64,000 nucleotides of DNA from Halostella limicola (GTDB lineage Archaea; Halobacteriota; Halobacteria; Halobacteriales; Natronoarchaeaceae): assembly GCF_003675875.1 (NCBI RefSeq), contig NZ_RCDI01000003.1:620001-684000 (forward strand), given 5' to 3'. Below the pieces are notes generated by a model. The model was not told where the DNA came from. It ran no database searches and saw nothing but the letters and a program-made list of their open reading frames with translations. Shown piece by piece: positions 33,382 to 41,678 of the stretch. The position numbers were made by a program, and so were the translations under genes. Each line of letters opens with the position of its first letter. Positions within the stretch are counted from its first letter, which is position 1.

Positions 33382-34353
33382 ATGACCGAGGAGGACTCCG
33401 AGGAACTGACCTACGCCGACGCGGGCGTGGACATCGAGGCGAGCGAGGACGCCACGTCGGCGCTGCTGTCGGCGTTCGGCGACGTGGAGGGGTACGCCGG
33501 ACTGCTCGACATCGGCGACCGCTACCTCGCGCTCGCCACCGACGGCGTCGGGACGAAGCTGCTCGTCGCCGAGGCGCTCGGCGACTACTCGACGGTCGGC
33601 ATCGACTGCATCGCGATGAACGCCAACGACCTCGTCGCGGCGGGGGTCGACCCCGTCGCGTTCGTGGACTACATCGCCATCGACGAGCCCGACGACGAGT
33701 TCACCGAGCAGGTCGGCGAGGGGCTCGCGGCGGGGACCGAGGAGGCCGGAATCGCCCTGCTCGGCGGCGAGACGGCGGTGATGCCCGAGGTGGTGAAGGG
33801 CCTCGACCTCGCGGGCACCTGCGCGGGGCTCGCGCCGAAGGAGGCCATCTTCGACGGCGAGGCCGAGCCGGGCGACGCGCTCGTGGGCTTCCCGTCCAGC
33901 GGCATCCACTCCAACGGCCTGACGCTGGCCCGAAAGGCCGTCACCCGCGACCACGAGTACGCCGACCCGTTCCTGCCGAACCCGGACCGCTCCATCGGCG
34001 AGGAACTGCTGGAGCCGACGCGCATCTACGCGTACCTGCTCGACGACCTGCGCGCGGCCGACGCCCGCGCCGCGGCCCACGTCACCGGCGGCGGCTGGAC
34101 CAACCTCGAACGGATGGGCGAACACCGCTACGAGATCACGGACCCGCTCCCCGCACAGGACGTGTTCGCGTTCGTGCAGGAGGAGGGCAACGTCTCGGAC
34201 GAGGAGATGCACCGCACGTTCAACATGGGCACCGGCTTCGTCGCCGCCGTGCCGCCCGAGAAGGCGGAGGCCCTCGCGGACGCGACGGACGGCCGCGTTA
34301 TCGGCGCCGTCGAGGACGGCGAGGGCGTCTCGATCCGCGGCCTGACGCTGTAG
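33382..34353 (+). CDS. purM: Phosphoribosylformylglycinamidine cyclo-ligase (AIR synthase)
   Basis: A 323-residue PurM catalysing the fifth step of purine synthesis (FGAM to AIR with ATP). Motifs: LTYADAGVDIEA, LATDGVGTKLLVAEAL, DCIAMNANDLVAAGVDPVAFVDYIA, LLGGETAVMPEVV, VGFPSSGIHSNGLTLAR, HVTGGGWTNLERM and FNMGTGFVAAV. Length is typical. The gene stands alone, with no purine operon beside it, as is common in haloarchaea. ATG 33382 begins just ahead of the conserved region. Confidence 0.95.
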   Translation: MTEEDSEELTYADAGVDIEASEDATSALLSAFGDVEGYAGLLDIGDRYLALATDGVGTKLLVAEALGDYSTVGIDCIAMNANDLVAAGVDPVAFVDYIAIDEPDDEFTEQVGEGLAAGTEEAGIALLGGETAVMPEVVKGLDLAGTCAGLAPKEAIFDGEAEPGDALVGFPSSGIHSNGLTLARKAVTRDHEYADPFLPNPDRSIGEELLEPTRIYAYLLDDLRAADARAAAHVTGGGWTNLERMGEHRYEITDPLPAQDVFAFVQEEGNVSDEEMHRTFNMGTGFVAAVPPEKAEALADATDGRVIGAVEDGEGVSIRGLTL

Positions 34354-34360
34354 CCGGCCG

Positions 34361-35743
34361 CTAAATGCTCCGGAGGACGACCTCGTCGTCGTCGACCCGG
34401 TCTATCTGCTCGGTGCTGACCGCGTAGGCGTCGTCCTCGTCGCCCCACCCGAACTTCGCCTTGATGCGGTCGGTGATGCCCGCTTCGGGGGTGACGTACA
34501 CTCTCCCCGCCTCCACCTCCGACACCACGCCGACGTCGGTGCCCTGCTCGTCGATGACCGTCTTGCCGACGTCGTCGTCCGACAGCTCGACCGCGGTGCC
34601 GACGGGCTCCCCCTCGGCGTACTCGTCGTCCATACCGGCGGCCTCGCCCGTCTCGTCCTCGGCGCGTTCGTCCACGTCGGCGGTCGCGCCGCTCTGGTCG
34701 ATGGCGCGCTCGTCGCCCGTGCGGGCAGTCGTCCCGGCAGCGTCGGTCTCTCGCTCGGTCGTCGCCTCCGCCGTCACGACGGGGACCGCGTCCTCCTCGA
34801 CGATGCTCGTCTCCGTGCGGGTCGACTCCGTCACGTCGCTCGCGAGCCGGTCGGACCCGTCCAGGACGTAGGTGTTCCGGTACTCGTCGGCGACCTCCTC
34901 CTCGAAGACGGTGCGCCGGACGAACTCGGTCTCGACGACGTCGCCCTCCAGCATCCTGCTTTCCAGGACCTCGGCGTTTATCGAGTCGTCCTCGACGTCC
35001 CGGACACCGACGACGTCGCTCTCGAGCAACTGGCGCTCGACGCCCTCCACGTCGACGGACGTCTCCACGGCGTCGGTCTCGACCGTGTCGCTCTCCACCA
35101 CGTCGCTGTCCACGACCTCGCTCTCGACGACGACGCGCTCGTACTCCTCGCGGGTCACGTCGCGGACCTCCTCCACATCGACTTCGAGCAGGAGGTCCTC
35201 CTGGTGCATCGGGAGCGTTTCGTCGTCCTCGGCGTCGATCGTCTCCCCCTCGACGAACGTCGTGTCGATGACGTTGCGAGCCGCGACCTCGCTGTCTATC
35301 ACCCTGCTCTCCAGGAGTTCGGTGTCGACGACCTCGCTCTCTATCGTCTCGCTCTCGACGACCTCCGTCTCGACGACCGTCGTCTCGACGATCTCGGTCT
35401 CGACGGTCTCGCCCTCCAGGAGCGCGTCCTCGACGGCGTCGCTCTCCATCGCCGCCCGCTCGACGGCGTCCTCGTGTTCGACCAGCCGGTACTCGTCCCG
35501 GTCGTCGCGGTAGAGGAAGACGAGGTCCCGCTCCTCCAGCGTCTCGCCGACGCGGTTCCACTCGAGTTCCTCGTGTTCGTCGCTCGCGTCCTCGGGTCGG
35601 TGGAAGTCGACGTCGTGCTCCTCGCCGGCGTCGCCGCGGCGTCGTCGGTACGGCCTGTACCCGCGCTCCTCGCTCCAGTCACGGATGGCGTTCGGGTCTC
35701 TCGTCGCGTTCCACGTGTCGTCGGCGGTTCGGTCGTTGCTCAT
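34361..35743 (-). CDS. Acidic pentad-repeat protein with C-terminal PRC-barrel-like domain
   Basis: A 460-residue acidic protein. A short Arg-rich patch (about 28-36) lies near the N-terminus. Residues about 94-172 and 203-285 are arrays of a degenerate five-residue repeat, [VIL][ED][ST]x[VIT] (for example VVETE, VVESE, TIESE, VVDTE). A low-complexity Thr/Glu/Asp linker follows (about 305-375). The C-terminus (378-460: ELSDDDVGKTVIDEQGTDVGVVSEVEAGRVYVTP...) resembles a PRC-barrel. The pentad arrays could form a beta-solenoid. PRC plus repetitive beta regions recall YsnF/DUF2382 stress proteins, but that match is uncertain. Function unknown. Confidence 0.75.
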   Translation of the reverse strand: MSNDRTADDTWNATRDPNAIRDWSEERGYRPYRRRRGDAGEEHDVDFHRPEDASDEHEELEWNRVGETLEERDLVFLYRDDRDEYRLVEHEDAVERAAMESDAVEDALLEGETVETEIVETTVVETEVVESETIESEVVDTELLESRVIDSEVAARNVIDTTFVEGETIDAEDDETLPMHQEDLLLEVDVEEVRDVTREEYERVVVESEVVDSDVVESDTVETDAVETSVDVEGVERQLLESDVVGVRDVEDDSINAEVLESRMLEGDVVETEFVRRTVFEEEVADEYRNTYVLDGSDRLASDVTESTRTETSIVEEDAVPVVTAEATTERETDAAGTTARTGDERAIDQSGATADVDERAEDETGEAAGMDDEYAEGEPVGTAVELSDDDVGKTVIDEQGTDVGVVSEVEAGRVYVTPEAGITDRIKAKFGWGDEDDAYAVSTEQIDRVDDDEVVLRSI

Positions 35744-35872
35744 GTTCCCACCCGTTCGATCTAGCGTCGTCTCCGCACTTAGCCGTGGGGCGAGCTGTCA
35801 CGGGCCGTTCCTGTCGATCCGGCTTCACCGGGCGCTGTCGAGACGTGGGAGCGAACGGCGGCGAAGCGGTCC

Positions 35873-36412
35873 TCAGGAGAGCCGCGCGGCCAGGTCGGCC
35901 TCGGTCACGATGCCGACGGTCTCGCCGTCCTCGGTCACCATCACGGCCTTGTAGTGGTCGAGGAGGCTGCTGATCTCGTCCAGCGTCGCGTTCTTCGAGA
36001 CCGTCGGGAAGCTCTCGCTCATGAACTCGCGGACGGGCTCGCCGCGGGCCTCCTCGTCGACGTGGACGAGGTCGCTCTGGCTGATGCTCCCGACCGGGAT
36101 GCCCTCCTGGATGACGGGGAGCTGCGAGTACGCCTCGTCCTCCATCTTCCCCACGGCGTCCCGGAGCTCGTCGTCCGGGGCGACGTGGATCACGGTCTCG
36201 TGCATCAGGTCCTCGGCGCGGACGATGCCGCCCTCCGCGGCCTCCAGGGCGTTGACGATGCGGCGGAGCGTCGACAGTCGCGGGTCGACGTCGCCGCCCT
36301 CGATCCGGGCGATGAGCGGCTGGGACACCTCGGCACGGTCCGCGAGCTCGCTCTGCGTCAACCCCAGTTCGTTCCGCCGCTCCCGCAGGTCTGCCGGCGT
36401 CGGGAGTTCCAT
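35873..36412 (-). CDS. XRE-type HTH plus CBS-pair transcription regulator
   Basis: A 179-residue regulator. The N-terminal helix-turn-helix (LTQSELADRAEVSQPLIARIEGGDVDPRLSTLRRIVNAL) is followed by two CBS motifs (about 65-125 and 126-179). These contain MHETVIHVAPDDELRDAVGKM and MSESFPTVSKNATLDEI. CBS pairs bind adenine nucleotides such as AMP or SAM, so the protein may sense energy or methyl status. The TATA box of its own promoter is flanked by two ACCTTTGG copies, suggesting autoregulation. Confidence 0.92.
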   Translation of the reverse strand: MELPTPADLRERRNELGLTQSELADRAEVSQPLIARIEGGDVDPRLSTLRRIVNALEAAEGGIVRAEDLMHETVIHVAPDDELRDAVGKMEDEAYSQLPVIQEGIPVGSISQSDLVHVDEEARGEPVREFMSESFPTVSKNATLDEISSLLDHYKAVMVTEDGETVGIVTEADLAARLS

Positions 36413-36423
36413 GCCGCTACATT

Positions 36424-36450
36424 ACCTTTGGTTATAAAATAAACCTTTGG
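36424..36450 (-). promoter_or_regulatory. Promoter of XRE-CBS gene with flanking direct repeats
   Basis: A TTATTTTATAA TATA element (minus strand) is bracketed by two exact copies of the octamer CCAAAGGT (plus-strand ACCTTTGG at 36424-36431 and 36443-36450). The copies are 19 bases apart, almost two helical turns. The gene starts at 36412. The layout fits a repressor binding on both sides of TBP. Confidence 0.55.
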
Positions 36451-36822
36451 TCACTCGCCGGTTTCGAGTTCCTCCTCGTCCTCGTACTCGATCGTCTCGA
36501 CCACGGAGAGCGGGACGTCGCGGAGCGCGCCGCCGACCTCGCTCTTGGCGATGCGCTGGGCGTGCTCCTGGCTGTCCGCGTTGAACACCTTCATCTCCAG
36601 CACGAGGCCGACCAGCGCCGTGTCCGCCGCGATGAACGCGGAGTCGAACGGCTCGCCGCAGGCGGGACACCCCGTCGCGCCGACGTCGACCTCGACGTAG
36701 TCCATGTCCTGCTCGTTCAGCCGCTTGCCCGCTTCGCTGACGGCGACGCCGATGGCGTCGTCGACGGCTTCGACGTCGCGAACCAACCACGCGGCCTCCA
36801 TCACAACGAGATAGTTGCTCAT
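36451..36822 (-). CDS. DUF555 family protein
   Basis: A 123-residue protein of the archaeal DUF555 family. [36 protein letters not shown] is the opening. A single CPACGEPF pair in [16 protein letters not shown] may form half a zinc site. [36 protein letters not shown] follows. Function unknown. It lies directly upstream of the XRE-CBS gene on the same strand, but the latter has its own TATA box abutting this stop codon. Confidence 0.85.
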   Translation of the reverse strand: MSNYLVVMEAAWLVRDVEAVDDAIGVAVSEAGKRLNEQDMDYVEVDVGATGCPACGEPFDSAFIAADTALVGLVLEMKVFNADSQEHAQRIAKSEVGGALRDVPLSVVETIEYEDEEELETGE

Positions 36823-37148
36823 ACCTACGGGTCCGGCCCGGAGGGTTTCCTGCTTTGCGGTTCGGCCCGCGTATCGGCCGGCGGCCGCTCCGCCGCGCGA
36901 CTCGGCCGCGACGGGGTCCGGCGGCGCGCACGTCAAGGCGATAATCCTCGTAACTTATGAGAATCGCCGGCGTGAGCGAGGCGGTACGTAGGGTTCGCGG
37001 CGGCCGAAACTGTCAGTTCGCTTTCTCCGGAGCAACCGCAGTTGAATCGCACGACTGCGCCGGGGTGAATCTGAGTTATCGATCAGTATGAAATCCATAT
37101 TGGGGAAAAGCTTTTATATGCCGTCGCACTGGGAACGGCTGAAGTCCA
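36823..37148. other. Intergenic region between divergent genes
   Basis: I see no credible gene in these 326 bases. The right end holds the promoter of the small membrane protein (37112-37119). The middle has an A+T-richer patch (GGCGATAATCCTCGTAACTTATGAG, around 36936-36960) without a clear function. Confidence 0.4.
37112..37119 (+). promoter_or_regulatory. TATA box of the 60-aa membrane protein
   Basis: TTTTATAT, about 30 bases before ATG 37149, giving a leader of fewer than ten bases. Confidence 0.6.
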
Positions 37149-37331
37149 ATGATACAACGGGTGTACCGAAGTACCCTGTTCGCCCTGTACCAGATCAGCC
37201 TCGCGCTCGGCATCCTCCTCATGCCGTTCGCGCTCGCGATGAACCGCGCCGGCGTGACCCTCCCGGTCCACCGAGTCGTCGAGAACCTCGGCGACGCCTA
37301 CGAGAGCGCGCAGTCGGAGGCCCACGCGTAA
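37149..37331 (+). CDS. Small single-span membrane protein (60 aa)
   Basis: A 60-residue protein. A basic N-terminus (MIQRVYR) and one long hydrophobic helix (STLFALYQISLALGILLMPFALAM, residues 8-31) are followed by an amphipathic tail (HRVVENLGDAYESAQSEA). A well-placed TATA box supports expression. I recognise a conserved haloarchaeal look but no family. It lies 68 bases before the proteasome gene, which has its own promoter. Confidence 0.7.
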   Translation: MIQRVYRSTLFALYQISLALGILLMPFALAMNRAGVTLPVHRVVENLGDAYESAQSEAHA

Positions 37332-37366
37332 TCGTCCGCGAGCGACGCCCCGCGACCGAACGTTGC

Positions 37367-37376
37367 ACTTTTTATG
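37367..37376 (+). promoter_or_regulatory. TATA box of psmB
   Basis: ACTTTTTATG, about 28 bases before ATG 37400, indicating a leaderless transcript. Confidence 0.55.
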
Positions 37377-37399
37377 CGTCCGGGCTGTAAGCCCCGCCA

Positions 37400-38134
37400 A
37401 TGCGTACGCCGAGACACGATTCCGAGTTCTCGCGGAACCGCGAGCGGCTCTCCGAGGACCCCGTCGGTCCCTTCGAACCGGAGGTCGGGTCGCTCCCCGA
37501 AAACTCCTTCACCACCGAGGAGCTGGACAACGTGAACAAGACGGGGACGACGACGATCGGGCTGACGACCGCGGACGGCGTCGTCGTCGCGACGGACATG
37601 CGCGCCAACCTCGGCGGCCGGTTCGTCTCGAACAAGAACGTCCAGAAGGTCGAGCAGATCCACCCCACTGCAGCCCTCACCCTCGTCGGCTCGGTCGGCG
37701 GCGCGCAGTCGTTCATCAGTAACCTCCGCGCGGAGTCGAACCTCTACGAGGCGCGCCGGGGCGAGCCGATGAGCATCCACGCGCTGGCGACGCTCGCGGG
37801 CAACTTCGCCCGCGGCGGCCCCTTCTTCGCTATCAACCCGATTCTGGGCGGGGTCGACGACGAGGGCCACCACGTCTACAGCATCGACCCCGCCGGCGGC
37901 GTCGTCAAGGACGACTACACCGTCACCGGCTCCGGCATGCAGGTCGCCTACGGCCTCCTCGAACAGGAGTACGAGGAAGGTCTCTCCAACGACGAGGCCC
38001 GCTCCGTCGCCGCCCGCGCCATCCGGAACGCCGCGGAGCGCGACACCGGCTCCGGCAACGGCGTCTACCTCGCGACGATCACGAGCGACGGCGTCGACAT
38101 CCAGGGCCACAAGGACTTCGACGACGTCGTGTAG
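37400..38134 (+). CDS. psmB: Proteasome subunit beta
   Basis: A 244-residue 20S proteasome beta subunit. A 49-residue propeptide ends NVNKTG, and autocleavage would expose Thr50 (TTTIGLTTADGVVVATD) as the N-terminal nucleophile. Other blocks: FVSNKNVQKVEQIHP, LTLVGSVGGAQSF, FFAINPILGGVDDEGHHVYSIDPAGG and GSGMQVAYGLLE. It degrades unfolded proteins with the alpha ring and PAN ATPases encoded elsewhere. Length and propeptide are typical of haloarchaea. Confidence 0.96.
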   Translation: MRTPRHDSEFSRNRERLSEDPVGPFEPEVGSLPENSFTTEELDNVNKTGTTTIGLTTADGVVVATDMRANLGGRFVSNKNVQKVEQIHPTAALTLVGSVGGAQSFISNLRAESNLYEARRGEPMSIHALATLAGNFARGGPFFAINPILGGVDDEGHHVYSIDPAGGVVKDDYTVTGSGMQVAYGLLEQEYEEGLSNDEARSVAARAIRNAAERDTGSGNGVYLATITSDGVDIQGHKDFDDVV

Positions 38135-38194
38135 ACGGGCCGGCGCCGTAGCATCGAACGACACTTTTTGTAGGAACGCGCCGAACGACGGCGC

Positions 38195-39424
38195 ATGAAG
38201 ACGATCAAGGACAGCGTCCACGACCACATCGAGGTGGACGGCGTGGCGCGGGCGCTTCTGGACACGCCCGAGGTCCAGCGGCTCCGGCGGATCAAGCAGC
38301 TGGGCACCGTCTCTCTGGTCTATCCTTCCGCGAACCACACCCGCTTCGAGCACAGCCTCGGGGTGTACCACCTCGCCTGCCAGGCGCTCTCCCAGCTCGG
38401 CGTCGAGGGGCGACAGAAGGCCCGCGTCGAGGCCGCCGCCGTCCTCCACGACGTGGGGCACTGTCCCTACAGCCACAACGTCGAGGACCTGATCCATCGC
38501 CGGACCGGGAAGTACCACGACGACGTCCACGACCTCATCGCCGACGGCGCGGTCGGCGACGTGCTCCGCGACCACGACATCTCGCCGGCGACCGTGGCGG
38601 ACCTGGTTGCCGGCGAGGGCCGGTTCGGGCAGGTCGTCTCCGGGGAACTGGACGTGGACCGGATGGACTACCTCGTGCGGGACGCCCACCACACCGGCGT
38701 CCCCTACGGCACCATCGACCACGGCCGACTCGTGCGCGAACTCACCTTCGTCGACGGCGAACTCGTGCTCGCGGAGGGGAACGTCCAAGCCGCGGAGAGC
38801 CTGCTCGTCGCGCGGGCGCTGATGAACCCGACCGTCTACAGCCACCACGTGGCCCGGATCAGCAAGTCGATGCTCCGCCGGGCGACCGAGCGCCTGCTGG
38901 AGGCGGGCGACGTCACGGCCGAGGAGCTCCGCCGGATGGACGACCCGGGCCTCCTCGTCGCGCTCCGCGAGACCGAGGCGACCGCGCCGGCCGCCCGACG
39001 GCTCTGCGAGCGGGACCTGTTCAAGCGCGCGCTGTGGGTCGAACTGGACGACGTCCCCGACGGCGTCATCGCGGCGTCCCACGACGAGATCCGCGAGTAC
39101 GAGCGCGAGATCGCCGACGCGGCGGACGTGGACCGCGACCGCGTCATCCTCGACGTGCCCGACCGCCCGACCATGACGGAGTCGTCGACGCGGGTGGTCG
39201 TCGCCGGCGAGATCCGCCGCCTCGACGAGCAGTCGCCGCTCGTGGAGGCGCTCCGGGCCGCTCAGCGCTCGCAGTGGCGCTGCGGGGTGTACGTCCCCGA
39301 GGGCCTCACGGGTCGCGTCGGGCGGGCGGCGGTCGAGACCCTGGGGCTGGACATCGACGGCGCGCTGGTCAACGAGCGCCGGAGCGGGTGGAACGCCCGC
39401 CTCGACGAGTTCGGCGACCGGTGA
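38195..39424 (+). CDS. HD superfamily phosphohydrolase
   Basis: A 409-residue HD-domain protein of the SAMHD1/dGTPase-like branch. Motifs: KTIKDSVHDHIEVDG, RLRRIKQLGTVSLVYPSANHTRFEHSLGVYHLA, then the HD metal site AAAVLHDVGHCPYSHNVE, and VSGELDVDRMDYLVRDAHHTGVPYG with later ligands. Archaeal relatives are often nucleotide phosphohydrolases, but the substrate here is unknown. A TATA-like CACTTTTTGT lies about 27 bases before ATG 38195. Confidence 0.92.
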   Translation: MKTIKDSVHDHIEVDGVARALLDTPEVQRLRRIKQLGTVSLVYPSANHTRFEHSLGVYHLACQALSQLGVEGRQKARVEAAAVLHDVGHCPYSHNVEDLIHRRTGKYHDDVHDLIADGAVGDVLRDHDISPATVADLVAGEGRFGQVVSGELDVDRMDYLVRDAHHTGVPYGTIDHGRLVRELTFVDGELVLAEGNVQAAESLLVARALMNPTVYSHHVARISKSMLRRATERLLEAGDVTAEELRRMDDPGLLVALRETEATAPAARRLCERDLFKRALWVELDDVPDGVIAASHDEIREYEREIADAADVDRDRVILDVPDRPTMTESSTRVVVAGEIRRLDEQSPLVEALRAAQRSQWRCGVYVPEGLTGRVGRAAVETLGLDIDGALVNERRSGWNARLDEFGDR

Positions 39425-39517
39425 GGGGACGGCGGAAGCGTCGTCCACCGTCGTCGCCCGGGTGACCGATCGACCCGAGGCGAGGGACTCAATACGGAGT
39501 CCTCTCAACCGGGTACC

Positions 39518-40531
39518 ATGGAAATAGAGGGCACGATACTCCGCGGCCGCGAGTTCGAACCCGTCGAGGGACGGGTCGTCGTCGAAGACGGCGAGATCAC
39601 CGCCGTCGAGGAGGCGTCAGTCGACGGCGACGCCGTCGTGCTACCGGCGTTCGTCAACGCTCACACGCATCTCGGCGACTCGATCGCCAAGGAAGCGGGC
39701 GGGGGCCTCACGCTGGAGGAACTGGTCGCGCCGCCGGACGGACTGAAACACCGCCTGCTCCGCGCGGCCGACCGCGCCGAACTGGTCGAGGGGATGCGCC
39801 GCTCCCTGCGGTTCATGCGAGAGAGCGGCACGGCCGCCACCATCGAGTTCCGCGAGGGCGACGTCGAGGGCGTCGAGATGATCCGCGAGGCTGCCGACGG
39901 ACTGGACATCGACCCCGTCGTGCTCGGCCGGGAGTCGGTCGCCGCGATGGAGGCGGCGGACGGCTTCGGCGCGAGCGGCGCGAACGACGCGAACTTCGGC
40001 CGCGAGCGCGAGGCGACGCGGGCGGCGGGGAAGCTGTTCGGCATCCACGCCGGCGAGGTCGACGCCTCGGACATCCACCCCGCGATGGACCTCGATCCGG
40101 ACTTCCTCGTCCACATGGTCCACCCCGAACCGGTCCACCTGGAGCGGCTCGCGGACAGCGAGACTCCCGTCGTGCTCTGTCCGCGGTCGAACGTGGTCAC
40201 CGACGTGGGGCTCCCGCCAGTCGACGAACTGCGCGAGCGGACGACGCTCGCGCTCGGTACGGACAACGTCATGACGAACAGCCCGTCGATGTTCCGCGAG
40301 ATGGCGTTCGCGTCGAAGCTGTTCGACCTCCCCGCCGCGGAGGTGCTGCGGATGGCGACGGTCAACGGCGCGGAGATAGCGGGCCTGAACTGCGGCGTCG
40401 TCGAGCCCGGACGGGACGCGAAACTGCTCGTCCTCGACGGCGACTCGGACAACCTCGCCGGCGCGCGGGACCTCCTCCGCGCAGTCGTCCGCCGGGCCGG
40501 CACCGCGGACGTCGAGCGCGTGGTGCTGTAG
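39518..40531 (+). CDS. Amidohydrolase family protein (cytosine deaminase-like)
   Basis: A 337-residue metal-dependent amidohydrolase. Motifs: VVLPAFVNAHTHLGDS (HxH metal site), FGIHAGEVDASDI (His ligand), LVHMVHPEPVHLERL, VVLCPRSNV and LALGTDNVMTNSPSMFREM (Asp ligand), then VNGAEIAGLNCGVVEPGRDAKLLVLDG. The layout fits the SsnA/TRZ/ATZ or guanine/cytosine-deaminase type. It is shorter than many relatives (about 430), so the exact substrate is open. Confidence 0.88.
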   Translation: MEIEGTILRGREFEPVEGRVVVEDGEITAVEEASVDGDAVVLPAFVNAHTHLGDSIAKEAGGGLTLEELVAPPDGLKHRLLRAADRAELVEGMRRSLRFMRESGTAATIEFREGDVEGVEMIREAADGLDIDPVVLGRESVAAMEAADGFGASGANDANFGREREATRAAGKLFGIHAGEVDASDIHPAMDLDPDFLVHMVHPEPVHLERLADSETPVVLCPRSNVVTDVGLPPVDELRERTTLALGTDNVMTNSPSMFREMAFASKLFDLPAAEVLRMATVNGAEIAGLNCGVVEPGRDAKLLVLDGDSDNLAGARDLLRAVVRRAGTADVERVVL

Positions 40532-40574
40532 CGGCGCTGCGACCGCGCCGCGGAGTGCCCCGCCGGGGGTGGGT

Positions 40575-40583
40575 TTTTATAAT
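40575..40583 (+). promoter_or_regulatory. TATA box of uspA
   Basis: TTTTTATAATC, 28-37 bases before ATG 40612. It favours that start over the in-frame ATG at 40594. Confidence 0.55.
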
Positions 40584-40611
40584 CGCAAAACATATGCCAA
40601 CGCATACCACG

Positions 40612-41124
40612 ATGTACGACCGTATCCTCGTCCCGACGGACGGGTCCGAAGGCGTCGAGCGCGCCGTCGAACACGCGACCGACCTCGCCGCCGCACACGG
40701 GGCGAGCCTGCACGCGGTGTACGTCGTGAACACGGCGAGCTACGGCACCCTGCCGATGGAGACGTCGTGGGAGGGAGTCGCCGACATGCTACGCGACGAG
40801 GGGCAGGCGGCGGTCGACCGCGTGAAGGCGATAGCCGCGGAGAAGGACGTTCCGGTGGAAGCGGCGCTGGTCGACGGGACGCCGAGCAAGGAGATCGTCC
40901 GCTACGCCGAGAGCAACGGCTGCGACCTGATAGTCATGGGAACGCACGGGCGCGGCGGCATCGACCGCCTGCTCCTCGGTAGCGTCGCGGAGCGCGTCGT
41001 CCGCTCCTCGGACGTGCCGGTACTGACGGTCCGCGTCGGCGAGCGCGAGGGCGAGGTGCCGGAGGAGTCCGGCGAGGGCGAGCCGGCGAACGGCGGCAGT
41101 TCCCCCGCACGAATCGGGGAGTGA
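40612..41124 (+). CDS. Universal stress protein UspA family
   Basis: A 170-residue UspA domain: MYDRILVPTDGSEGVERAVEHATDLAA, GTPSKEIVRYAESNGCDLIVMGTHGRGGIDRLLLGSVAERVVRSSDVPVLTV. The G2xG9xGS-type ATP loop is complete, so it is likely an ATP-binding member. An acidic Gly/Ser tail (about 143-170) follows. The next gene's GTG overlaps its TGA (GTGA). Confidence 0.92.
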   Translation: MYDRILVPTDGSEGVERAVEHATDLAAAHGASLHAVYVVNTASYGTLPMETSWEGVADMLRDEGQAAVDRVKAIAAEKDVPVEAALVDGTPSKEIVRYAESNGCDLIVMGTHGRGGIDRLLLGSVAERVVRSSDVPVLTVRVGEREGEVPEESGEGEPANGGSSPARIGE

Positions 41125-41560
41125 GCGGATCGCGCTTGTCCCGTCGGAGCCTCGTGAACGTACTGCTCGGCCGATCGCGGAGCGCCGCGGCTTCCGTCGT
41201 CGAAGCCGTCGGCGGTAACGAGCGCCGGCGCATTATCGCGTCTCTCGCCGTCCCGCTCCTGTTCTGGCTGGCGGTCGAACGGGCGGCGAACCTCGGCGCT
41301 CTACCGCTCGTCGCCGCCGCGGGGTTGGCCGCGTTCCTCTACACGCGGACGACGGCCCGGGCGACGCTGGCGGCCGCGGCCTACGGGACCGGCCTGCTGC
41401 TGGTCGGCGTCTTTCTGCTCCCCTGCTCCAGGTGTACCTGACCGCGGCCACGGGAAGCACGGAGTCGCTCGGAGCCGCCGCTGCGAGACTCTCCGGGTGG
41501 CTCCTGATGGGAACCCTCGCGGTCGTACTCGGCGTCCGGCTCCGCAAAGCCGAGCGGTGA
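41121..41560 (+). pseudogene. Small membrane protein gene interrupted by a one-base frameshift
   Basis: GTG 41121 overlaps the uspA stop. The frame encodes two or three hydrophobic helices (IASLAVPLLFWLAVERAANL, LPLVAAAGLAAFLY, AAAYGTGLLLVGVFLLP) and stops at 41441 right after a CCCC run (41420-41423). If one C were added there, the frame would continue as LLQVYLTAATGSTE... through another helix (LSGWLLMGTLAVVLGVRL) to a TGA at 41558. That would give a 146-residue, four-helix protein. This is either a true recent frameshift or a sequencing error in a C run. Confidence 0.65.
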
Positions 41561-41627
41561 ACCGTATTCACAGGCCGAAAGCGTTTATCTCCCCAGACAC
41601 AGAATATAACGATCATAGGGGAACGAT

Positions 41628-41678
41628 ATGCGAAAAACGAACCAAGGGGCGCAATACGAGGGCAGCGGCAGTGAGTGA
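41628..41678 (+). CDS. Possible leaderless micro-ORF (16 aa) overlapping the next gene
   Basis: ATG 41628 opens a 16-codon frame (MRKTNQGAQYEGSGSE) and lies at the transcript start expected from the TATA element at 41602-41610. Its TGA at 41676-41678 falls just after the GTG of the following gene (41671), so ribosomes finishing here could reinitiate. No protein function is implied. Confidence 0.35.
   Translation: MRKTNQGAQYEGSGSE

Noticed and set aside
36823-37148. Possible tRNA or small RNA gene in the gap
   Set aside because: No cloverleaf, no GTTCGAATC-type T-loop with paired arms, and no terminator was found.
37088-37390. Frame starting at ATG 37088 near a TATA-like sequence
   Set aside because: Proline/arginine-rich translation that overlaps the well-supported 60-residue membrane protein.
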